DNA of 15,309 bases, taken from the NCBI GenBank assembly GCA_005884335.1, contig VBCJ01000204.1, positions 1 to 15,309 on the forward strand, written 5' to 3'. The position numbers and the translations under genes were made by a program. Positions 1 through 9,053 of the stretch are shown piece after piece (the first letter of the stretch is position 1; every line of letters starts with the position of its first letter). This DNA comes from Betaproteobacteria bacterium. Lineage in GTDB: Bacteria > Pseudomonadota > Gammaproteobacteria > Burkholderiales > SG8-39. Under the pieces are notes generated by a model that saw only the letters and a list, made by a program, of their open reading frames with translations, was not told where the DNA came from and made no database searches.

Positions 1-1
1 C

Positions 2-820
2 GGCACCGCGGTGGTGATCGCGAACGTCGGTCTTCGCTACCTGGATCCCGCGCGCGGGGCGCTCGTCAGCATTGCCTCGACGACGCTGCTCTTCGGGCTA
101 CTCACCGTGTTCCTGTTTCGCGGCGAAGGCTGGAACGCGGCGGCGTTCGCGATCTTCGCGGCGGTGGGGCTGATTTTTCCGGCGCTGGTGACTTTTCTGA
201 ACTTCGCGTCGAACCGTCTGACGGGGCCGACGGTGGCCGGGACGATCTCGAGCACCACGCCGCTCTTCGCGGTGCTGGGCGCGATACTTTTTCTCGGCGA
301 GCCGCTCTCGCCCGCCGCGACGGCGGGAACGGCGGCGATCGTGCTCGGCGTGATCGCGCTCACCGCGCGCGGCTCGGGGCCCCCGCGCAGCTGGGCGGCG
401 TGGGTGATCCTGCTGCCGCTCGCGGGCGCCTCGATCCGCGGAGGGGCGCAGGCGGCGGTGAAAGGGGGCCTCGCGCTCTGGCCCGATCCTTTTGTCGCAG
501 CGCTGGTCGGATACTGCGTCTCGTCGGTGACGATTTTCGCCGGGAACCGCGCCTTCATGCCGCGAGCGGGCGCGCCCCTCGACCGTCGCGGAATCCTCTG
601 GTTCATGGCTGTCGGAGTCTGCAATGGACTCGGAGTGCTGGCGATGTACGCGGCGCTCAACCGCGGGCAGGTGAGCGTCGTCTCGCCGCTCGTCGCGACC
701 TACCCGCTTTTCACGCTCGCGCTCTCCGCGCTGTTCCTGCGCGAGGAGAGATTCGGCCCGCGCGTGCTGCTCGGAGTCGCCCTTACCGTCGCCGGCGTCG
801 TCGTGCTCGCGCGCGCGTGA
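2..820 (+). CDS. EamA-family (DMT superfamily) transporter, 5' end outside the window
   Basis: This is an inner-membrane carrier of the drug/metabolite transporter superfamily, probably exporting small metabolites; the substrate cannot be read from the sequence. The visible part is about 270 residues and almost entirely hydrophobic, with roughly nine membrane segments. Two EamA repeats are visible. The first ends near residue 120 with the hallmark LGEPLSPAATAGTAAIVLGV; the second ends at the C-terminus with LREERFGPRVLLGVALTVAG. The frame stays open to the window edge (GTA then VVIANVG), and family members are usually 280-300 residues, so the N-terminal 20-30 residues lie upstream. The GTG at 11 is probably not the true start. 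The gene converges on the binding-protein gene with a gap of only 9 bases and no terminator hairpin between them. Confidence 0.88.
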   Translation, partial: GTAVVIANVGLRYLDPARGALVSIASTTLLFGLLTVFLFRGEGWNAAAFAIFAAVGLIFPALVTFLNFASNRLTGPTVAGTISSTTPLFAVLGAILFLGEPLSPAATAGTAAIVLGVIALTARGSGPPRSWAAWVILLPLAGASIRGGAQAAVKGGLALWPDPFVAALVGYCVSSVTIFAGNRAFMPRAGAPLDRRGILWFMAVGVCNGLGVLAMYAALNRGQVSVVSPLVATYPLFTLALSALFLREERFGPRVLLGVALTVAGVVVLARA

Positions 821-829
821 ATGCCCGGG

Positions 830-2068
830 CTATTCGAGGTACTTCGCCGCCGGCACGTCGCGCGAATACTGCGGCCCGGCGATGAACTCCTTCGGGTCGT
901 AGGTCCAGAACTGGCTCACGGCGGGATAGGTGGCGATGGTGGTGTTGACGAGCTGGCCGCCCTTGCGCTCGACCTTGCGGATGTAGATGTTGAGGATGGG
1001 CTTGCCGTACTCGCCGAGGCGTATCGGCCCCATCGGTCCGTGGTCGAGCTTCACTTCATGCAACGCTCGGATGAACGCGGGCTTGTCCTCGAACCTGCCA
1101 TTGATGCGCTTCATCGCCTCCTCGAGCCACAGGCCCGCGGTGTAGGTGCCGGCCGTGTAGAACCCGGGCGTCACCTTGTACTCGCCTTGGATCGACTCGA
1201 CGAAGCGCTTGTTGTCGGGCGTATTGCGGTCCACCGTGTACCAGCTCGCCGAGTACACACCGAGCGCCTCGTCGCCCATGTTCTTGAGGATGCCCTCGTC
1301 CACGAAAGTCGGGTTGCCGAACAGCGGCAGCTTCAGCCCGTATTCCTTGTAGGCGCGCAGGAAACGCAGCGGGTTGCTGCCGGCGAAGCCGGCGTAGATA
1401 CCGTCGACATTGGTCTTGAGCTGGCCGATGAACGACCCGTAGTCGGGAACGTTGAGCGGGGGCCAGAGCTTCTGCACGATGCGCCCGCCGCCGTCCTCGA
1501 AGACGCGGTGGAAACCCGCAGCGCCCTCGTGGCCATAGGTGAAGTCGTCCGCGATCATCGCGATGCGCTTCAAGCCGAGCTTCTTCGCGGCATAGTCGCC
1601 GAGCGCGTACATCGGCTGCGCCGCGGTGCCGTAGACGTGGATGACGTAGTCGCTCTGCTTTTTTTGCGCGAGGTCGTTCTGCGCGGCAGAAGTGGGCGTG
1701 ATGAGCGGAGTCTTCGAGGACAGCATGTAATCGTCGATGGCGAGCGCCTCGAAGGTGGCGAGCGGCCCGATGATCACGTGGACCTTCTCGCGCTCGATGA
1801 GCTCCTGCGCCTTCGTTTTCGCGAGAGCGGGCTGCCCGGCCGTGTCGGCGAAGATGATGTCGACCTTGCGTCCGGCGAAGGCGTAGTTGCGCTCCTTCAG
1901 GAGCAGGTTGATGCCTTCCTCCATCTGCCGGCCGCCGGCGGCGAGCGGGCCGGTTCTCACGGTGAGAAATCCGACGCGCAGGTTTTCGCCCTGTGCGAAG
2001 GCCGCGTTCGGCGGCAGGAATACGGCGCAGGCGAGCGCCGCAGACGACAACGGCCGTAGCAGGTTCAT
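830..2068 (-). CDS. ABC transporter periplasmic substrate-binding protein, Leu/Ile/Val-type (Peripla_BP_6)
   Basis: This 412-residue protein belongs to the LivK-like type I periplasmic binding proteins, which capture a ligand in the periplasm and pass it to an ABC permease. Residues 1-26 form a Sec signal peptide with likely cleavage at AFA-Q. The mature part starts with RVGFLTVRTGPLAAGG, the usual ligand-loop region. It continues with IIGPLATFEALA (~105), TPLITPTSA (~125), and AMIADDFTYGHEG (~170) at the start of the second lobe. In Burkholderiales such proteins often bind aromatic or organic acids, so the LIV label does not fix the ligand. A strong Shine-Dalgarno (GGAGGAG) sits just upstream of the ATG and supports this start. 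No permease or ATPase gene lies beside it, so it looks like an orphan here. It is divergent from the xdhC-like gene. Confidence 0.9.
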   Translation of the reverse strand: MNLLRPLSSAALACAVFLPPNAAFAQGENLRVGFLTVRTGPLAAGGRQMEEGINLLLKERNYAFAGRKVDIIFADTAGQPALAKTKAQELIEREKVHVIIGPLATFEALAIDDYMLSSKTPLITPTSAAQNDLAQKKQSDYVIHVYGTAAQPMYALGDYAAKKLGLKRIAMIADDFTYGHEGAAGFHRVFEDGGGRIVQKLWPPLNVPDYGSFIGQLKTNVDGIYAGFAGSNPLRFLRAYKEYGLKLPLFGNPTFVDEGILKNMGDEALGVYSASWYTVDRNTPDNKRFVESIQGEYKVTPGFYTAGTYTAGLWLEEAMKRINGRFEDKPAFIRALHEVKLDHGPMGPIRLGEYGKPILNIYIRKVERKGGQLVNTTIATYPAVSQFWTYDPKEFIAGPQYSRDVPAAKYLE

Positions 2069-2178
2069 GACTCCTCCGAGGGGACACGCGGTGATTGTTC
2101 GAGTTGCCGTTATCCTATCAGCATCGCCCGCCTGCGGCAGTTTCGCTCCCGGCCGGGCAGCGCACGCCCCGGGTTACA

Positions 2179-3189
2179 ATGGCCGTTCCGTCACGCTGGA
2201 AGCACGCTGCCTTGCGCCCCGATTTGCTGACACTCGCCGCCAGCCTTGCGGCCCGCGAAGAGCGCTTTGCCCTGGTCACCGTGGTTCGGCGCGAGCCGCC
2301 GAGCTCGGCGCAGGTGGGCGACGTCGCGCTGGTGACCGAGCGCGGCGAGTATCACGGCTGGGCGGGCGGGGGCTGCACGCGCTCGAGCGTTCTGCGCGAA
2401 GCGATGCGCGCGATCGCCGACGGCGAGCCGCGGCTTCTCAGCCTGTCGCCCGAGCCCGAACGAGGGCGGCGTCCGGGCGTGGTTTTCCTTCCCATGACTT
2501 GCGACAGCGGAGGTACCGTGGAAATCTACGTCGAGCCGGTGCTGCCAGCGGCGCGGCTGCTGCTTTTCGGAAGCTCGCCCGCAGTCCAGGTCCTCGCGCG
2601 AATCGGCCATGCCATGGGCTACCGCGTCGAGGTCTTCGACCCGGACGCCGGCGAGTCCGACTTCCCCGACGCGAAGGTGCTGCGCTCGATCGCGGCAGAC
2701 GCCTTGCCGCGGGGCGCGCACGTCCTCGTCGCCACGATGGGAGACCGGGACATCGAAGCGCTCGAGGCGGTCCTCGCTCGCTCGCCCGCCTACGTCGGGG
2801 TGATCGCGAGCTCGAAGCGTTTCGCTCAGCTGCGCGATGCGCTGCTCGCCCGCGGGGTGCCGCGCGAGGCGCTCGAGCGCGTCACCGCTCCCGCGGGTCT
2901 GGACATCGGCGCGCGCACGCCCGAGGAGATCGCGCTCAGCATCATGGCGCAGATCGTCGAGCGGCGCAGGCGCGCGGCGGCGATGGCCCCGGGAATTCCG
3001 GAGCCGGCGGAGGCCCCGCGCGAGGCGGTCGATCCCGTGTGCGGCATGAGCGTCACCGTCGCCGGGGCTCGCCATACGGCGGAGGCCCTCGGCGTCACCT
3101 ACTACTTCTGCTGCGCCGGCTGCCGCACTAAGTTCCTCGCCGACTCTGCGCGCTACCTCGCCGCGCGCGCCGGGGCGCATGGCTCGTGA
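2179..3189 (+). CDS. XdhC/CoxI-family molybdenum-enzyme maturation protein with C-terminal YHS domain
   Basis: The 336-residue protein has three parts. An N-terminal XdhC_CoxI domain (~15-90) carries the pattern TVVRREPPSSAQVGD and GWAGGGC. A Rossmann-like XdhC domain (~120-265) includes RLLLFGSSPAVQVLA, VLVATMGDRD, YVGVIASSKR and the closing GLDIGARTPEEIALSIMAQI. A YHS domain (285-330) carries DPVCGM and FCCAGCRTKF, with Cys288 and Cys311/312/315 as candidate metal ligands. XdhC relatives bind molybdenum cofactor and help its sulfuration and insertion into xanthine-dehydrogenase-family enzymes. YHS domains occur in copper ATPases and metal-handling proteins. The gene stands upstream of coxMSL, so serving CO dehydrogenase is a reasonable inference. 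The ATG at 2179 gives the family's usual N-terminus but lacks a clear Shine-Dalgarno; an in-frame TTG at 2095 is a weaker alternative. Confidence 0.85.
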   Translation: MAVPSRWKHAALRPDLLTLAASLAAREERFALVTVVRREPPSSAQVGDVALVTERGEYHGWAGGGCTRSSVLREAMRAIADGEPRLLSLSPEPERGRRPGVVFLPMTCDSGGTVEIYVEPVLPAARLLLFGSSPAVQVLARIGHAMGYRVEVFDPDAGESDFPDAKVLRSIAADALPRGAHVLVATMGDRDIEALEAVLARSPAYVGVIASSKRFAQLRDALLARGVPREALERVTAPAGLDIGARTPEEIALSIMAQIVERRRRAAAMAPGIPEPAEAPREAVDPVCGMSVTVAGARHTAEALGVTYYFCCAGCRTKFLADSARYLAARAGAHGS

Positions 3190-3476
3190 CCGCTGTTCGT
3201 CGACGAGCGATCGCTATATAAGGAAATACTGATAAACAGGGATGCTACAGCAGTCCCGGTCAGCGACGGCTTAGATCCGCGGTGACGCCGCGCGGCTCAA
3301 GGTTCGATGCTGGAGGGCTTGCTCCCCTTACTAGCCTGATGTATCGTCGGCCGAACAAGAAATAATATTCCATCGGCATGCGTTAACCCGGAAGATACGG
3401 CGCGACGGTCCAGGCGCGTCGCTCTGTTTTGGTCTGGGGAGGTTGGAGCGCCCGAGGGCGCGGAAAGGGGAGACCA
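3190..3476 (+). promoter_or_regulatory. Intergenic region upstream of coxM, possible promoter
   Basis: These 287 bases hold no convincing gene. Two stretches (about 3208-3236 and 3340-3390) are clearly richer in A and T than the surroundings, as expected for a promoter zone ahead of the cox operon. A weak sigma70-like pair can be drawn: TTGCTC at 3319-3324 and TATCGT at 3342-3347, with 17 bases between. The match is poor and unproven. The Shine-Dalgarno of coxM (AAGGGGAG, 3465-3472) closes the region and selects the ATG at 3477 over an upstream in-frame GTG. Confidence 0.3.
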
Positions 3477-4346
3477 ATGATTCCTGCCGCATTCGATTAT
3501 CACCGTGCTGACACGCTCGACGATGCCTTGAAGCTTCTGAAGAAGTACGGCGACGAGGCCAAGGTGCTCTCGGGCGGCATGAGCCTCCTGCCCATGCTCA
3601 AGCTGCGCCTCGCCTCCTTTGCCCATCTCGTCGATATCAACCGCGTTCCCGGCCTGGACTACATTAAGGAAGAGAAGGGGACGCTGCGTATCGGGGCGAT
3701 GACGCGGCAGGCCGCGCTCGAGCGCTCCGATCTCATCCGGACCCAGTATCCCATTCTCGCGGACGCAGTCCCACTGATCGCCGATCCGCTGGTGCGCAAC
3801 CGCGGAACCATCGGCGGAAACGTGGCCAACGGTGATCCCGGGAACGACCAGCCGGCGATCATGCTGGCGCTCGGCGCGACCTTCGTCGCGCGCGGCTCCA
3901 AGGAGCGCAGCATACCGGCGAGCCAGTTCTACAAAGGGCTTTACTCCACCGCCCTCGCGCCAGGCGAGATCCTCACCGAGATCCGCATTCCGGCACCGCC
4001 GCCCAAGAGCGGCGGGGCCTACGCCAAGTTGAAGCGCAAGACCGGCGACTTCGCGGTCGCGGCCGCTGCGGTCCAGCTGACGCTCGGGAAGAACGGCGCG
4101 ATCGAGCGCGCTGGCATCGGCCTCACCAATGCGGGGCTCACGCCGGTCGAGGCGGTCGACGCAGCGAAGTATCTCGTCGGCAAGATGCCGGACGAGAAAA
4201 CCATAGCGGAAGCGGCGAAGATGGCCGCGGCGAAGAGCTCGCCTTCCGCCGACCGGCGCGGCTCGGTCGAGTACAAGAAGGAAATGGCGCGGGTTCTGAC
4301 TGCGCGCGCACTGCGCAAGGCGGTCCAGCGCGCGGGAGGAAACTAA
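3477..4346 (+). CDS. coxM: Carbon monoxide dehydrogenase medium subunit (FAD-binding) CoxM
   Basis: This is the flavoprotein subunit of aerobic CO dehydrogenase, which carries FAD and passes electrons from the iron-sulfur subunit to the quinone pool. The protein is 289 residues, almost the same as the characterised CoxM (~288). The two FAD-binding motifs are present: SGGMS at 32-36 (family AGGHS) and TIGGN at 111-115, the latter followed by GDPGNDQPA as in CoxM proteins. The C-terminal CO_deh_flav_C domain (~175-285) includes KLKRKTGDFAVAAAAV, strongly CoxM-like. The ATG at 3477 follows a good ribosome binding site. Its stop TAA abuts the ATG of coxS with no gap, so the genes are co-translated. 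A xanthine-dehydrogenase-type FAD subunit is the alternative, but the operon order and the CoxL motif favour CoxM. Confidence 0.93.
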   Translation: MIPAAFDYHRADTLDDALKLLKKYGDEAKVLSGGMSLLPMLKLRLASFAHLVDINRVPGLDYIKEEKGTLRIGAMTRQAALERSDLIRTQYPILADAVPLIADPLVRNRGTIGGNVANGDPGNDQPAIMLALGATFVARGSKERSIPASQFYKGLYSTALAPGEILTEIRIPAPPPKSGGAYAKLKRKTGDFAVAAAAVQLTLGKNGAIERAGIGLTNAGLTPVEAVDAAKYLVGKMPDEKTIAEAAKMAAAKSSPSADRRGSVEYKKEMARVLTARALRKAVQRAGGN

Positions 4347-4817
4347 ATGGCCAAGCACAAGATCAGCGTAACGATCAACGGGGCGGCGCGCGAGGCGGAA
4401 GTCGAATCGCGCCTCCTGCTCGTCCACCTCATCCGCGAAGTGTTCCGGATGACGGGCACGCACGTCGGCTGCGATACCTCGCACTGCGGCGCGTGCACGG
4501 TGGTGCTGGACGGCAATCCGGTCAAATCGTGCACGGTGCTCGCGGTGCAGGCCGACGGCGCGAAGATCACCACGGTCGAAGGCCTGGAGCAGGGCGGCAA
4601 ACTGCATCCCGTCCAGGAGGGTTTCACCGAGAAGCACGGCCTGCAATGCGGTTTCTGCACGCCCGGCATGCTGATGACCACCAGCGCGCTCCTCGAGCGC
4701 AACAAGAACCCGAGCGAGCAGCAGATCCGCGAGGCCATTTCGGGGAATCTCTGCCGCTGCACCGGCTACGTCAATATCGTGAAGGCCGTGCAATACGCGG
4801 CCGAGAAGATGCGCTAA
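4347..4817 (+). CDS. coxS: Carbon monoxide dehydrogenase small subunit (two [2Fe-2S] clusters) CoxS
   Basis: This 156-residue iron-sulfur subunit carries electrons from the molybdenum-copper site in CoxL to FAD in CoxM. The N-terminal plant-ferredoxin-like domain binds one [2Fe-2S] cluster through Cys42, Cys47, Cys50 and Cys62 (pattern GCDTSHCGAC). The C-terminal four-helix domain binds the second through Cys101, Cys104, Cys136 and Cys138 (CGFCTPGM and NLCRCTGY). All eight cysteines are intact and the length is normal for the family. A ribosome binding site (GGGAGGA, 4334-4340) lies in the end of coxM. The gene is the middle member of coxMSL. Confidence 0.95.
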   Translation: MAKHKISVTINGAAREAEVESRLLLVHLIREVFRMTGTHVGCDTSHCGACTVVLDGNPVKSCTVLAVQADGAKITTVEGLEQGGKLHPVQEGFTEKHGLQCGFCTPGMLMTTSALLERNKNPSEQQIREAISGNLCRCTGYVNIVKAVQYAAEKMR

Positions 4818-4832
4818 GAGTCAGGAGATATC

Positions 4833-7196
<2,364 letters not shown>

Positions 7197-7222
7197 GCTG
7201 CTGACCTGAAATACGTGGCGAG

Positions 7223-7253
7223 AAGGCGGCCCCGGCGGCCGCCTTCGTTTTTT
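7223..7253 (+). terminator. Rho-independent terminator after coxL
   Basis: A perfect 9-bp stem AAGGCGGCC / GGCCGCCTT with a 5-base loop CCGGC is followed, two bases later, by six T residues (7248-7253). It lies 26 bases after the coxL stop and ends the coxMSL transcript, so the downstream kinase gene must have its own promoter. Confidence 0.9.
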
Positions 7254-7382
7254 CCTGTTTAACGGTGCCCTTTACATGACGGGGTATAGTCCGAATGGCA
7301 CATCAGGTCGATAACCTCGTTAAACATGATTTAGGTAAATTAGAGGCAGGAGGGGTGTGCCCTTTTCCGCTGTTCTTCAACC

Positions 7383-9053
7383 TTGTTGAGAGGCGAACCC
7401 TTGGGCAACGCGCCACGCGCTGCCGTCTTTGACTCGCTGGCTGCAACCGAGCAGCAGCTTCGCGCGCGACTCGAGCTTGCGAATCGGCTCGGCGCGCTCG
7501 CTGCCGACGCCCGCGACCTCGCGGAGCTATTCCGCGTGCTCTATGACGAGACTGCGCGCGTGATGGATGCGACGGTCTTTCTCTTCGCCCTCTACGACGA
7601 GGCGAGTGCGACCGTGCAGGTCGTCCGTCAGATGGACCGCGGCGTCGAGCACTCCGGCGGTACGTTCCCGCTCGGCAAGGGTTTCACCAGCGAGGTGATT
7701 CGAACGGGGGCGCCTCGGCTCGTCCGTCGATGGTCTGCCGAGGGACCGCCGGTGCGCCTCCTCTACGGGACCGAGGCGGGCGAGCTGGTCGCACCCCAGT
7801 CCGGCGTCGTGGTCCCGATCCTGTCCGGCGATCGGGTGCTCGGTGTGCTCTCCGCGCAGAGCTATCGACCCGAAGCCTACGAAGATGCGGATGTCCTCAG
7901 CCTCGGCGCCATCGCCGTGCAAGCGGGCATCACCGTCAAACGTCTGCACCACGAACGACGCGCCTTGCAGCTGGAAGCCGTCCTCGCGACCATGAACGAC
8001 GCCCTCCTCATCGTTGACGCGCGCGGCGCCATCGTGCAAATGAACCGGGCGGCTCGAGAGCTTCTCTGCCTGGACAGTGCGAGCCTCGTCTTCGGCCAGC
8101 CACTCGAGCAGCAGCGGCTCGAGCAGTGGCCAGCAACGGCACGCGAAATCGCCCAAGCGCTCGTCCCCGTCATCGATGCCCTCCGCTCGGGCACGGGCGT
8201 CGTTGATGTGGAGATCGAGCTCCGCTCGGGCCAGCTGCGCGTCTTGAGCTTGAGCGCATCCGTGCTCCGTTCGCCGGGAGGCGCCCTGCAAGGCGGCGTC
8301 GTCGTGTTCCGTGACGTGACGGGGCAGCGCGATCTTGAGCGGCTGCGGGAAGACATCTTCGCAATGGCTTGGCACGACATGAAGACGCCCATTACGGTGA
8401 TCCGGGGGCACGCGGAGCTTCTCCTCCGGCGCCTGTCCTGCGGCGAGCGCGATCCCAAGGTCCTCGAGACAGATGCAGCGTCGATCGTCACGCATACGGA
8501 CCATCTCTCAGAGCTCCTCACGACACTCTTTGACGTCTCCTGCCTCGAGGCAGGTCTCCTCTCCATCTCGCGGGGGCCGACCGATCTCGGCGCCCTTGTC
8601 CGCGACGTGACGGAAGGCATGCAGTCGACCGCCCGCCACCACATCAAGGTCTTAGCCGACCAGAGCGTTGCGGGCGAGTGGGACAAGCGACGGATCCGGC
8701 AGGTGCTCATGAATCTTCTCTCCAACGCCCTGAAGTACTCGCCTGAGGGCTCCACCGTGACGGTGTCGGTGGCTGCTGACGAACGGGGCGCGACGGTCCG
8801 CGTGCGCGACGAAGGAATCGGCCTCGATGGCCCCGAGCTGGCGCAGCTGTTCCGCCGGGGTTACCGGGCGGAAGGGGCGCGAAACGAGACGGGAGGAGGG
8901 CTCGGCCTCTACTTCAGCAACGGCATCATTGCGGCACACGGCGGGCGCATGTGGGCGGAGTCACTCGGACATGGCCAAGGCAGCACGTTCTGCTTCACCC
9001 TGGCGTTGCGCGAGGAGCACAGCGCCGGTCGTCCAGTGGAGGATCGCGCATGA
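7383..9053 (+). CDS. GAF-PAS sensor histidine kinase
   Basis: This 556-residue kinase has no obvious membrane segment, so it is probably cytoplasmic. The order is a short N-terminal helix, a GAF domain (~35-190), a PAS domain (~200-310, from ATMNDALLIVDARG to GGVVVFRDVTGQ), a HisKA dimerisation domain and a HATPase_c domain. The phospho-acceptor is His331 in AWHDMKTPITVIRGHAELL. ATP-binding boxes are intact: N448 in NLLSNALKYSPEG, DEGIG from 476, and GGGLGLYFS near 504-512. Signal and ligand are unknown. The start is uncertain: no in-frame ATG or GTG exists between the upstream stop (7341) and TTG 7383, which lacks a Shine-Dalgarno; TTG at 7401 is preceded by GAGAGG and may be the true start. 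Its stop overlaps the subtilase ATG (ATGA). Confidence 0.92.
   Translation: MLRGEPLGNAPRAAVFDSLAATEQQLRARLELANRLGALAADARDLAELFRVLYDETARVMDATVFLFALYDEASATVQVVRQMDRGVEHSGGTFPLGKGFTSEVIRTGAPRLVRRWSAEGPPVRLLYGTEAGELVAPQSGVVVPILSGDRVLGVLSAQSYRPEAYEDADVLSLGAIAVQAGITVKRLHHERRALQLEAVLATMNDALLIVDARGAIVQMNRAARELLCLDSASLVFGQPLEQQRLEQWPATAREIAQALVPVIDALRSGTGVVDVEIELRSGQLRVLSLSASVLRSPGGALQGGVVVFRDVTGQRDLERLREDIFAMAWHDMKTPITVIRGHAELLLRRLSCGERDPKVLETDAASIVTHTDHLSELLTTLFDVSCLEAGLLSISRGPTDLGALVRDVTEGMQSTARHHIKVLADQSVAGEWDKRRIRQVLMNLLSNALKYSPEGSTVTVSVAADERGATVRVRDEGIGLDGPELAQLFRRGYRAEGARNETGGGLGLYFSNGIIAAHGGRMWAESLGHGQGSTFCFTLALREEHSAGRPVEDRA

Noticed and set aside
821..2059. Long plus-strand open frame over the binding-protein gene
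   Set aside because: It mirrors the minus-strand gene, is rich in Arg, Val, Asp and Glu as GC-rich antisense frames are, and shows no domain. The minus-strand frame has a signal peptide, ribosome binding site and family motifs.
2085..2178. Promoters in the divergent gap between the binding protein and the xdhC-like gene
   Set aside because: On the minus strand CTGCCG and TAGGAT are 17 bases apart but match the consensus poorly; on the plus strand TACAAT at the start codon has no -35 partner. Promoters probably exist here but cannot be placed.
3297..4793. Long minus-strand open frame across coxM and coxS
   Set aside because: An antisense shadow with Arg/His/Ala bias and no motif; the plus strand encodes intact FAD and iron-sulfur motifs throughout.
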